Of a stretch of 64,000 nt of DNA, positions 11,962 through 23,284 are shown piece by piece. Each line of letters starts with the position of its first letter. Position 1 is the stretch's first letter. Source of the DNA: Nymphaea colorata (lineage: Eukaryota; Streptophyta; Magnoliopsida; Nymphaeales; Nymphaeaceae); NCBI RefSeq assembly GCF_008831285.2, contig NC_045141.1:3427224-3491223 (forward strand). Reading direction: 5' to 3'. Made by a program: the position numbers and the translations under genes. A model generated the notes under the pieces. The model was given only the letters and a program-made list of their open reading frames with translations. It was not told the DNA's origin and made no database searches.

Positions 11962-12208
11962 ATGAACGGCCATGGCCTGCGCCCTCACTGTGGGGGCAGC
12001 CATGGCCTTCTGTCCATTGCATGTAAGGAGGGGCTTGGGCTTCCTAAGGCCCTGGGCCGCGGCTGTAGGCAGCTCCTCTCTGGACTACAGATAGGGGCTG
12101 GCGTCTGCTGCTCCTGTTTGCGCTGGGAGAGGGCTACTGAATGGCATCTCTAGAGAGTAGAGAGGAATAGCTGACAGCATAAATGGGTGTGTCATTGATT
12201 GTGCCTTT

Positions 12209-12655
12209 TAGAGAGGTCATCCGATGGGATTCAAATCATATATACCATTTTAATTGTATCCATCTTTCTTTATATTCACTTTTTTGGATTTAAATTTAGA
12301 TTCAAATACAAACAAAGAAAAGTTATATCCAAATTTAAATCTGAAATCTGATTTCACAATCCGAATCCCATCTTCTACAAACAAAAACATATCTGAATTA
12401 GAATCTGAATTGACCAATTTGTAAAATGTAAGAGCATTGAATATAGGATATTTGTTTAAAAGTAAATTCTATCTGAATCTTATCAAATATGATAGGATAT
12501 TTATGTATATCCGAATTTGAATAAGATCAAATCTCAATTTTTAAATCCAAATTCAATTCAATTTCTTAATAAGATATTATTTTTTTTCCATATCTGATTT
12601 CTTTGAAACGGTTCAATCAAATATACTATTCAAATCGGAAGTGTTGACATCCCTA
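12209..12655. mobile_element. Candidate AT-rich non-autonomous hAT-like element
   Basis: The segment begins tagagaggtca and its reverse complement begins tagggatgtcaac. Between them lie many copies of aaatccaaatt, gaatctgaat and tatccgaat words on both strands, a composition typical of plant hAT-derived short elements. I did not find a convincing 8-bp duplication, so the borders are tentative. Confidence 0.35.
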
Positions 12656-12705
12656 ATCCATCGGTCTTGGAGCGTGCACACACACAAACACAGAGAGACA
12701 CTCTA

Positions 12706-12753
12706 TCGCTCTCGCTCTCGCTCTCGCTCTCGCTCTCGCTCTCGCTCTCGCTC
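12706..12753. repeat. (CTCTCG)n hexanucleotide microsatellite
   Basis: About eight perfect copies of the 6-base unit. The Arg-Ser-repeat peptide read from it is an artefact of the repeat. Confidence 0.95.
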
Positions 12754-12759
12754 TCCCTC

Positions 12760-13559
12760 TCTCCCTCCTATCTTATTACTATGCATTAATAACCCCCATA
12801 TAAATGGGTTGCTACTTGCTCTTATCACAACTTGATTATCTTTTTTTGTTAGAGTTTGATAATTTAAGTTTTCTGATTTCAGGTGTAGTTTCTATTTCTT
12901 TCTCTATTTTGCCTTAAGTAATTTTTATGATTTGAGTGGTCGATTTTTATGTGTATATTGCTGTACCCAAAAAGGGTGTCATGTTTTCTACCGGGGAAAT
13001 ACGAGATTAGTGTTTGCCAGTTGTAATCATTTTATTTTTTATTAATGGGATTCTTTTTTAGATGAATGAGCCCGGTTCAAGTCAACTTTGTCTTCATCAC
13101 ATGGTTCTTGGGTTGTATAATGTGCTTGAGTTATTAGTTTCTTCCTAGTCACTGGAGTGTGTTTCTATTTAGTGCTCCTGCCCTCCTTCAGGATATGTTG
13201 CGCTCATGGTCTTTTAAAATTTATTTTATAAAATTGACCTTCTATGTGTTGCTTTCTTCACTTGAGAGGCTCTTGCTTGAATATTTGTTGATAAAATAAA
13301 GTTTTGTTTTGTTGACACATGTTCGCTACTGAAGGATGTTTAAAAAAATGTCTATTTATCGTTGTGCAACTCCCTCAACTCATTTAAAACACCAGCTGGT
13401 AATCTCGTGTTTTTGTAATTCTTGCATATACCTTATTCCTGCCGATTTAACCATCAGCCAACTAGTTTTTGTTGTGTGCTCCTCATGTTTCTCTTTCTAC
13501 CTTTTGTTCTTTAATGCTTCTACCTTGGGGCTTAATGATCAGTACAACAAATACAATTA
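12760..13559. other. AT-rich spacer
   Basis: No supported gene. T-rich runs and one short frame (13336-13563) without recognisable motifs. Confidence 0.5.
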
Positions 13560-13799
13560 TTGACTAAGGCCATTGCCGTAGCCAATAATCAAATTGTAGT
13601 TGCCAAAAATATTTTTGGCAATACCCTTCGCATAACCTTTGTACCAAAAATAATAGAAGCTGTTGCCAAAAACTTTTTCACCACAACTCCACGTCAAATT
13701 GGCTGTGATCAAGCCTTTGCCAAAAGGTTTTCAGGCACAATTGAAATCTTTATTGGCTAAGGTGTTGAACGTAGCCTATATATATATATATATATATAT
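13560..13799. repeat. Possible MITE-like segment ending in a (TA)n run
   Basis: Two related words, ttgactaaggccattgccgtagcc near 13559 (given in two parts: ttgactaagg and gtagcc) and a similar one near 13752, lie in direct orientation about 190 bases apart. The space between them is rich in gccaaaa/ttggca words. A (TA)n run occupies 13777-13799. The interior resembles TTGCCAA-rich plant transposon ends, but no inverted ends were confirmed. Confidence 0.3.
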
Positions 13800-14704
13800 T
13801 CAAACAAAATTGAAAGGAAGTCTTCACAAATCAAAATTTCGTTACAAAATAAAAACTTGTATACAAAATTTATACAAAACAAAAAAAAAATCATTATCTC
13901 TATCTACCTAAAATTTTAATTCATCAGTATGACTAGTTCTAAAAAAACAAACTTTTTTAGAAAATAAGAGAATAATTTATCAGCAGCATCGAAAACGATT
14001 TTGGTGAGGTGTTGGAGCCTTTCTCTTCTAGTTACAGCAACCCCCGTCACCTTCAATGTCCTACAGTTTTTCTTTGTAAAGTGAAACTTGTAGGGTAATC
14101 CAGCTATGTGCCTCATTCCCCTAAGCATTGAATTTCTTTTAGCCTCCTAATGTTCACTGCAGTGAAATGCCTCTAAAAATCCCTTCAGCATCTTAGTATT
14201 CATTTTTGTGAAATACCTCTTAAAATTCATATTATTTGGCATCAATAAATTATCTCAAGGGCAAGACAACCATACGAACTGAACAAATCATGGTACAAAG
14301 TTTAAACAAAATTTATGTCATTCGATAGTTTTACTTACAACCTCTGCAAGTACTTTATCTTTGGTGTGTTCTCTATCTTCTGCCTCCTGAGCATGTCACA
14401 ATCACATTTGCATACTTTTTCTTTTATTTTTCCCTTTCCTATTCCCATTTGTTTTGGCTTCGCCATTTTTGCGAGTTTTTTAGTCAGGAGAGAGAGTTTT
14501 CTATTGCAATTTCTTTTGTTTGGTTTATGACTTCTGGTAAACCACTGGTGACGGATTTGGTCCCCTTTCCCTCACAAAAGCTTGCCAGTTTGGCTTTGTG
14601 TTGTCCACTACACTACATTTTCTATCCGTTCCTTCCTTTCTTCCTTTCATTCTGCTCACTCGGCCTCCATGTTTGGAATCCAAATTTGTTTCATCTATAT
14701 CTTC

Positions 14705-14857
14705 AGATTTAGTTTGTGTAGACACAAAAGCAGCAGTCAGAACCATTTTTAGTTGAGTTTACAAGAGATTTAGTTTGTGTAGACACGAAAGCAGCAGTAA
14801 GAACCATTTTCAGTTGAGTTTACAACAGATTTAGTTTGTGTAGACAGATTTAGTTTA
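14705..14857. repeat. 61-bp tandem repeat, about 2.4 copies
   Basis: Units start with agatttagtttgtgtagac at 14705, 14766 and 14827. The first two are full length and differ at a few positions; the third is cut after 19 bases and is followed by another truncated start at 14846. No coding role is seen. Confidence 0.9.
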
Positions 14858-14869
14858 TATTGTTTTTTG

Positions 14870-17800
14870 TAAGATTTCACTATTTTTTGAATCAGAATTT
14901 GTTTTTTGTGTGTATTGATATGTAACACTGAGCTTTTAATTTTGTTTTTGAAGACAAATCTGAGTACCTTCCATAATGTTTTTCTTAGCATGTTTTTTCA
15001 ATGTGTTTCCTTATTTTTATCTCTCAGATTCTCTAGAAAAAAAAACCTTGACTTCACAATTTGCTACTCAACTTTATTATGCCTAAATGAGTTTGGAAAA
15101 TGATTAGATTTCAGAAGTTTTAATTAGTAGTTGTGAGATAGATCATGAAAGCATGTGGACAGCTTATGATATGTTGTATGTGGACTCTCATTAGGACAAG
15201 TTCATTTCAAGGTTTGCTAGTTATGCCCAGCATTTATGAAAAGCCATCTAAAATCAGCTTGGGATGCTTTGATCATGCGTCCCACTGCACGACACATTTG
15301 ACAAGATACATTCATCAACTAGTTAACTTTCCCACTTGGACATATTAGATCCCAAATGCTTTCCTCCTCTTGATCTAATGAGTTGTAGTTTACTCGGACA
15401 TATGCCTTATGCAGCTTGCACACCCACTAAAAAAGACATGCAGTCCATAAGACAAATTTAGTCCTCTGCTGGCCCCTTGGCTCTGCCCTTGCATATTGCG
15501 CTTATGGTTCATACTACAAGGAAGATAAAAAGATATTTCAATAAAGCACTATCACTTGAACTTATAATAATACCAAAGTTAGGGCCTACAAAAGAAACTC
15601 TACTAAGGGTTGGAGAGAGGGAGATATTTGCACAGACAAGAGCTCCACTAAGAAGCTCAATTTCTTTTCTGGCTAATATGGGCCTCCATGTTCATTCTTA
15701 GAGATGACTAACATTGTAGGTAACCCTTTTACTCAATCAATCATCCATGCTCAAAACTGAAAGTTATCCTCTATACCTATACGATAAATGCATGTAGTAA
15801 GTTTCAAACTTGTCTGGAAAGCTTTGAGCAATAGTTGAAAATGAGAAAATGTATGCCACCATTGCTGGCACCTTATAGCATTTGCTTAAGGCTTCGCACA
15901 CATTCAACAAAAGGTTTCCAATGCCCTATATGCAAATCTTCACCACCTGTCCTACCTGGTCGAACAAAGAAGGAGCTGCTTAATTAGGAAATTACAAAAT
16001 AATCCACATTAAAAAGATCATTCAAGGAGCAAACCATGAAATATGTACAAAATTTCTAGCTCCGCCCATGCAACTTTGCAAGGGCCTGCCAATAAGTGAA
16101 CATAAGCAAGCTGAATAAAACAAATGGATAGATATATCCTAGAGTTAAAGAGCACAACAAGGTTTGAAGTCTATGATATGATGCTCGTGAGCAGGACAAG
16201 TAAATAACCACATGGACATATTGAGTTTCCAAACAAGGTAATTAACTTGATGACTAATTGAGGGATCAATCTCTCATCATGCTTGGTTAAACTTTTGCTA
16301 TCAATTTGCCTCATTTACGATGTCTAGAGAATAAAAACAACAACCAACATGTTTGATTTTTCAGTGTTCAAGTAAAATACATTTCTACTTTACAATCATT
16401 CTCTTATTTGGTTGAGTTATACTTATTACTAGAACTATCCAATGCTGCCTCACAAAAGCTATATAGCATCAAGAGTGTTTTCTTGATGTATGAGATTGTT
16501 ACATGAAAAAAGGAAAGAATGATGATGACTCAAAATTTGATGACCGGTTGATCTTTTTAATGGAAAATTCAGGTCCATGCTTCACAGTTTCGAGGGCATG
16601 AGAAAAAATCCAAAATTAAGTGTCACTTTATTGGGATTAAGAATAAGTTGAAAGAAAAATTATTGAAAATGTTCTTTGAGCTCGGATCAAATTAGGCATG
16701 TGATAAGTACTTGCACCAAATGCAAGATACAGCTCCAAATAAAACATGAGAATTCTTTCCCATGAATATCCTTACAATCTGCATGAACCAATTATAGAGA
16801 AAAGGTTAACATTCAATATCCAAGAAAGAGCAAAATAAAAATATCTCCCTTGTATTAAAGTTATAATGAGGATTTGATTGACATAGTAAAATATTCTAGG
16901 GTGACCAACTTGACGACAAGACCAGTCCTAAAGATAGATTAGCTCAATCAGCAGAAAAAGAAAAGGAAAAGGAAAATAATGGGAACCAACATTTCAGGTT
17001 GGTTCCTAGTTACATGCACAAGAGCCATGAACATTTAATGTTAAAATGCGGATGCTCCAAAGTACAGTGAACATCTTGCTCATCGTGGGTCCGATTTCAG
17101 TAAATATGTCAACTTATGGTCGTCTACTTTCATGGCTGATTGTCAGCTTGAATCTTCTTAGGGCAAGTTTCAAGGAAAGAGGCTTGAAGATTGCACTGAC
17201 ATTGACATCATTAAGCACTTGAGGTAGAAAGACACCAAAGTTAGAATGGTTTTGCACATGCAAACAAATTTAAGAAGAGAGACAAACTATTGGTTATAAT
17301 AGGAGAAGACATAGTACATACTATTGGTTCATAATACTGCTATATTGATAGGTACATAATTAATGTCAATATGATTAACTTAGAGAAATCATGGTTTAAT
17401 GGAGAATAGAAAACTCATAAAATAAAACTAACAGAATAGCAGTTCAACTATGTTTCTTAAACCTTGTATTGGAGATGCACTTCATTTGTTAAGTAATTTT
17501 ATCATTTCTTTTGATTCTTTAACAAATCTTGTTAATTTAATACTAGATTCTTAAAGAAGCTCTATCACATTATACTATTGGGTTAATTGGAATATTTACT
17601 TGTGCTCCCATCATTTTATTTATCAACAAATCAAAGAATTGCAAAGAACTTGGACACACAAAACACTCTTCAGAAGCTTGCAAGCCTTAAGCAAATAGGC
17701 AAATGGTTTCAACAAACAGGAACAAACCTTAGAACTAATACACAAAAAAATCAAAACTTCAGTCATGGAAGGAGTTCAAAAATAGAAATTACATAACCAA

Positions 17801-18940
17801 CACTGCAGAAAACTCTATCTAAACTCCACTAATCCATCTTTAGGTACCTCATTAGATTTCCTCCTCACATTGTCTACCCCTCATGAAAGGTAACAACATA
17901 AACCTCATAACCCTTTAAACCAAATAGGTCTTCATTCTTCAACAATCTGATAGATGGTCTCCAAAGTTGCACATCTCTGCCTCCAAAACATTGCTCAAAA
18001 GCTCCAAAACATCATTAGTAGGATTAGACTCTTTAGAGTTTTTCATGCCATTAATCAGATCAATACTAACACTGACACAAATTAGAGCAATGTCCACTGG
18101 ACATCAGAAATGTTGAATGAGCAAACATCTTTATCTCCTTTGAATTCCATTATTATTCGAAAAAGCTAATTCTGAACTTATCTAGAACTGAATTTAATGG
18201 AAGGTGCATGTAGAAGAAGCATAGTACCTTTGGTTTAGGGTCAACTATTCAAGCAATTCTATCAGGTTAATTTTCTATGTTTCAAATACAAAAAAAAAAA
18301 GTAATTCCAACTTTGTATGGACCTTACCTTTCGGTTGCCAACAACTGATTCCAACTCTTGAAAAAAACTGACTCCAATCAATGAGATGACCTAAACTTTC
18401 GACTGTAACAACAACTATTATCTAGTGGAAGATGACAAGCACCAAACCGTAGATCAAAAAGAAAGAAACCATTAAGATAACATCATTGCTACTAAAACCC
18501 AATGTTATTTATTCAATGAACATGGAAATGAGATCATCATTACACAATTGACCAATCAATGTTGCTAGCGAAATATCATTAGCAAAAACAACAACAGTAG
18601 TATAAAAAAATGAAACAAAAAAAAAATCCAAGACTATGGTCAATATACTATAGGAGGCACAAGAAGGGAAGGCAGAGGGGGAAATAGATAGATTGAATGA
18701 TGTGTGAGGGAGGGTTTTGGCAGTCACCGGTGAAAGAAAACAATGGCTAGCTATTTGTTTTCAAACCCTTTGCAACTAGATTTCTCTGGTTGTCGCCATA
18801 TTACAATGAGCACAAGAGTGGAAAGGGAAAGCTGGGGAAGAGAGAGAAAGAGAAGTAAGTTATGAACGCCACCTTCGTGTACACAACGAGCGTATGGCGA
18901 AAGTGGACTTCACTATCAATAGCACAATGAACATTCTTAA
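14870..18940. other. Long AT-rich spacer, no recognisable gene
   Basis: About 4 kb with only short frames lacking any motif I know. No tRNA, rRNA or conserved non-coding RNA was noticed on either strand. Confidence 0.55.
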
Positions 18941-18944
18941 GTCC

Positions 18945-19232
18945 ATTGTCACCTTATACCCTTGTTATTATCTCATACTCTTGTCATTATCTCATACTCC
19001 TGTCATTATCTCATACCCATAGCATCTGAGATAATGACAAGGGTGGCATGAGATAATGACATGAGTATGTGCTAACGATAGGGGGCATGAGATAATGACA
19101 GAGGAATGAGATAATGACAAAGGTATAAGATAATGTGTATGAGATAACAATAGGGATACGAGATAACGACAAGGGTATAGGATAATGAGTGAAAGATAAT
19201 GACAAATGTATGAGATAATGACATAAGTGGGA
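18945..19232. repeat. Inverted minisatellite built on GAGATAATGACA
   Basis: A unit of about 18-20 bases (gtatgagataatgacaagg and variants) is repeated in two orientations. The left arm, 18945-19018, carries about four copies as tgtcattatctcatac. The right arm, 19027-19232, carries about ten copies as gagataatgaca. The switch lies near 19022, so single strands could fold into a long imperfect hairpin. Unit length varies from 14 to about 36 because of small indels. It is not a CRISPR array: there are no unique spacers and the units are degenerate. Confidence 0.88.
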
Positions 19233-19800
19233 CCACAAAAAGTGAAGACTTTCCTTTGCTGCTCAGAGGGGTATATTGGTTATAAAGATTTGCACATATA
19301 GATTGACATAATCATTCAGTTTGAACTTTATCGAATCCCAAATCCTTATTTTTTTCTGTTTCTTTTTTGTCCCTACAAAAAGTTTTATTTTTCTATTAAC
19401 CACGAGCATTTTTTTGTCATTACTATGTTGGCACATGAAAATTTCATGCATGGGGTGCGTATATATCCTGCTTCGAGAGAGAACATGGACTATTCATGAA
19501 AGAGGGTTTCAGTAGTCAGCATCATTGGCTGACAAAATCATGGTTAGACACCCCTATTCTACCTCTAGCAGGTTGATTCCAGTGGCAATCATGAGAGAGG
19601 GACAGAGAAAGGGGAAAATGAGAAAGAGGGTTGATTGTATGAGGGAGGGGGAATTGGGCAACAACTTTTTTGTTTTCTTTTCTATTTTTTAACTCAAAAA
19701 ACAGGTTGTCTGATGTAAATAAATCAAACAGCCAGACTCATCCTACTAGGTAGGATGAGGGTAATGGGAGAGTCTCTATCACTGACTCTCTCCCCACTTA

Positions 19801-19818
19801 ATATATATATATATATAT
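19801..19818. repeat. (AT)n microsatellite
   Basis: Short AT run in a CT-rich neighbourhood. Confidence 0.9.
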
Positions 19819-19887
19819 GATATCTTCTCTCCCTCTCCCTCTCTTTTTATAATGAAAAAAAAACCTAACTTTCATGAATCTTAATAA

Positions 19888-19963
<76 letters not shown>
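19888..19963. repeat. Compound (CT)n-(TA)n microsatellite
   Basis: A CT run at 19888-19913 passes directly into a TA run to 19963. It is flanked by two copies of ctWRctttcatgaatcttaaYaac-type sequence (around 19865 and 20018), which look like a local duplication of about 150 bases. Confidence 0.92.
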
Positions 19964-19965
<2 letters not shown>

Positions 19966-20643
19966 ACATACTTACATACATACAAGGAGAAAAAATGGAA
20001 AAAAAAAAAACAGAACCTAGCTTTCATGAATCTTAACAACCTTGTCTTTTTAAAGTACTCAATAAATGATCAACAGTAACAAAGACTTTAATAAAAAGAG
20101 AAAGAACAATAAGTAATAAGTGGCTAATTTGAGCTGTTTATCCTAGAGTTACATTCGTAAGTACTCATGATTAACAGTCAACCTCAGCTTTTAAGCTTGT
20201 TGTTGCATGTGACTAATTGGAAAAGTTAGAAAGTGATACTAATTGGCAAAATTATGTTCATGCTAGTAATTACATGAAACTAATCAAACAATTTTTTATT
20301 CAAAAAATCAGATATGTTTGTAAGATTGATTGTGAATATTTGTCAAACCTTTTTTTATATATGGACACGATGAATGTGTATCAATTTGAAGCAATGAAAC
20401 AAAGTTTTAGGATAAGATGGGGAAAAAAATACCAAAACTAGTGACATATATTATGCATAAAAAGTTGTCCTAACAAAAAACAATAAATGAATTCAAACAA
20501 CATGAGAAATTAAATGTAGAATTCATGAAATTTAATGTGTTTGTAATTCTTCTTAAGAATGATTGTTTTATACTTTCCAGATTAATTAAACTCCTCCTCA
20601 TGGTCGGTCTGCCTGTCACCCTTCTTGAAAAGCTAATTAACTT

Positions 20644-21016
20644 TAGGAATGTGCAACGAGTGAGCTGAGCTTGAGCTCAGCCAAGTCACATATTGCTCGG
20701 CTCCAGTTTGACTCGAGCTCAAGCTAAGGCTTATGGGGTGATGGTAAACCGACTTTGAGCTTGAACTTGACTTGTTTAAGATTTTGTTACTTGATTCAGA
20801 TATTTTTTTTTAATGAAATTGAAAACCACCAAAGGATGGTAAAATTTATCAAACATTACTTACATGCCTTAGAAGATTAACAAACAGGGAAGACATGAGC
20901 TGAGTCGAGCTCATGTAACTCGGCTCATTTATAATTCGAGTTTTAACTTAAGCTTGAGCATGACACATGCAAGTTTGAATTGAGCGTGAGTTGGCTCGAC
21001 TCATTGTACATCCCTC
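20644..21016. mobile_element. 373-bp non-autonomous hAT-like element, GAGCTCG-rich
   Basis: The left end taggaatgtgcaacgagt and the reverse complement of the right end, gagggatgtacaatgagt, match at 14 of 18 positions, giving terminal inverted repeats. The arms inside are rich in gagctcgag/ctcggctc words and the centre is AT-rich. The flanks attaactt (20636-20643) and attaacca (21017-21024) agree at 6 of 8 bases, fitting a mutated 8-bp duplication as left by hAT transposases. There is no coding capacity. Confidence 0.65.
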
Positions 21017-21029
21017 ATTAACCACCTTC

Positions 21030-23280
21030 TCTTGACTTGCCAAACTAGCCAAGCTTACCTTGTTTCCACTTTCATCAAATGCCAAAGTAGACATCAATTG
21101 TGGGGACAACAGCAGATTCTCTTCTCTCTACCTAGTCATGCTTTAGTGCAATATCCAATTTGTTAGAATTATGTTCTCCACCGATGCTGCCGTTCATATA
21201 TGGATTCATCGTCATCACTTCCCTAGTATTGTGCTACTCTTCCTTGGTATGCTAGAAATGGTAGGTGACTAGGCCCTGGCTTCTGATGTTGATGCACATC
21301 TACCCTAAGTAGCCAATTAATGGAAGTGAGAACAACTCCCCTTGAAGCTACACTGACAAGCTCTACATCGATGGTTGCACCTACTTCACATTGTTGGCAG
21401 CTGCGACCATGGGAGAAGATGGTCTAAGGCACTAGCTAGAGAGTTGGCAATGCTCGGCTAACCACCATGCTCTAGGTGGTTATCCCACAGGCACAATCGG
21501 CGTGGTTAGCTAAGTAGCAGCATGAGGTGTAGCACAACAAGGCATGGGCGGAGTAGAGAGGAGAACTATAGGGAGGTGATCTTGCAAACATTGGGCCTCC
21601 AAATGATGTCATTGTTGTGATCGGAGGGGGGTAAGTGAAGCCACAGTGAGTTGCCATGAGTTGCCAATTGCACAGAACTTTTGGCAAGCAATGGAGGTTG
21701 TGGTGGTAGAGACATAGTTGTTGTTATCTATAATCATGGATGTAGGCAGTAGAGGTCGTGGTAGCAGAGATCATAGCCAACTGTCACCTAATTTGGTCCT
21801 TCCCTTTTGATGGATATTTAATAAATTCCTCAACGCAAAGTGAAAATATATTTGAAGACTCTCAAGAGTTTTTTTTCAAAACTTAACATATTTAATCTCT
21901 TTAGGAAGCATTTGATTGGACTTATTGATTTGGTGGGAAAACGCTTCTAGACAATGTTTCCCTAGAAGAAGGTGGAAGATGGGAAATTGAGCCTCATCTT
22001 AAAATCAAGGTCTGCTAGAGAATTAGAAAAAGGCAAAGCATAGGGCTTTGGACAAAGCACTAGCAACTTATCTCTCTGCTAGCAATGACATATGAGAAAA
22101 TTTTGGTTGTTTGATGAGTGAATGAGGGAAAGGGAGAAAAATAGTTACTTTTTGAAATAACAAACTGTTGGTAAGTTTTTTGTTTTTGGATCTTGCTCTT
22201 TAATAATCACCCAAAATTTTTTCCCACATGTTACCAAGTTCTTTATGTTAGATTTATTACAATGCATATTCACTAAAATATTGCCAAGTACTTATCACCT
22301 ACCTTTCTCTCATCAAATTGGAAGCTCTTATTATGTCAAACACAACCTTGTTATCATATTAACACATCCTCTAGTTTACCTTGCTCTCGTTCTATTAAAA
22401 GATCATGTTACCAAGAGAATGTTACATGTAATAAAAGCTTTAATAAATGAACCAACTAGCATTTCATTTCTAACAAAAATAACCAATACTTTGTAATAAT
22501 CCTAATTAGATAAGTTTAAGCAATGGCTTCCACAGCAAAGTCATATATCATCCATCAAAATATATCATCGATCAAGCAAAAGAATTTATCATTCATCATG
22601 CAAAACAATACATCATTCTTCAAAATAAAGGCAGACATAATCTTTCATGTTGAATCCAATGCATTAAATTTGACTGATTCATTTAAAAAAAAACTACTTA
22701 GATAATATCAACAATGTAAACAAAAACAGAGTGCATAGAGAGCAATTTCTCCTCCCATAGTAGAGAGAAGGAGGGGGGGGGAGGGGGAGAGTAATATAAA
22801 TACATCCTCACCAACAAGTGAGGTAGACAGAGAGACCTAGATGGAAGGAGATGCACACAACTCTATCTCCACCTACTAGTCTGCTCATCTCTCTCTTTCC
22901 CTCTCTCTCTCCCCCCACCCCCCCCCCCCCCCCACCACTACTGAGAGGGGAAGTCTTATTTATAAAAGGGTTTCCCTCTCACTAGTGAAGAGATGAAAGA
23001 GATGGGGAATGGAGATGGCACATTGGCGAAAGAGATGTGCATATGAGGGATTTCCCCTCTCATCATGGGCAAGGGGGGAAGGACAAAGACATCTTCACCA
23101 AAACACCACTTTTGTGGTTTAGGTGAGTCTTCCTATAGCCTCAAAGTTCAGGCAAGGTCAAATAAGGTGCTGCAATAGCAAACGGGGAACACTACAAAGC
23201 AATACCCTAATGGGAAGGAAGATAAATTTACCAAGCTAAAACTTCAACCAAACATGTTAAAAATCCTAAATCAGTCAAAT
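21030..23280. other. Spacer with low-complexity tracts
   Basis: No recognisable gene. Contains G-rich and C-rich runs (22768-22790 and 22911-22933) and a GC-richer patch at 21180-21780 whose frames have no known motif. Confidence 0.5.
22911..22933. repeat. C-rich tract
   Basis: Near-pure C run broken by one A, after a CT-rich stretch. Confidence 0.9.
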
Positions 23281-23284
23281 CAAA

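Noticed and set aside
12641-12835. Arg-Ser-repeat protein frame like an SR splicing factor
   Set aside because: It is the translation of the (CTCTCG)n microsatellite, with no RNA-binding domain.
18945-19232. CRISPR-like array
   Set aside because: Units are degenerate, change orientation, and have no unique spacers; the genome is a plant's.
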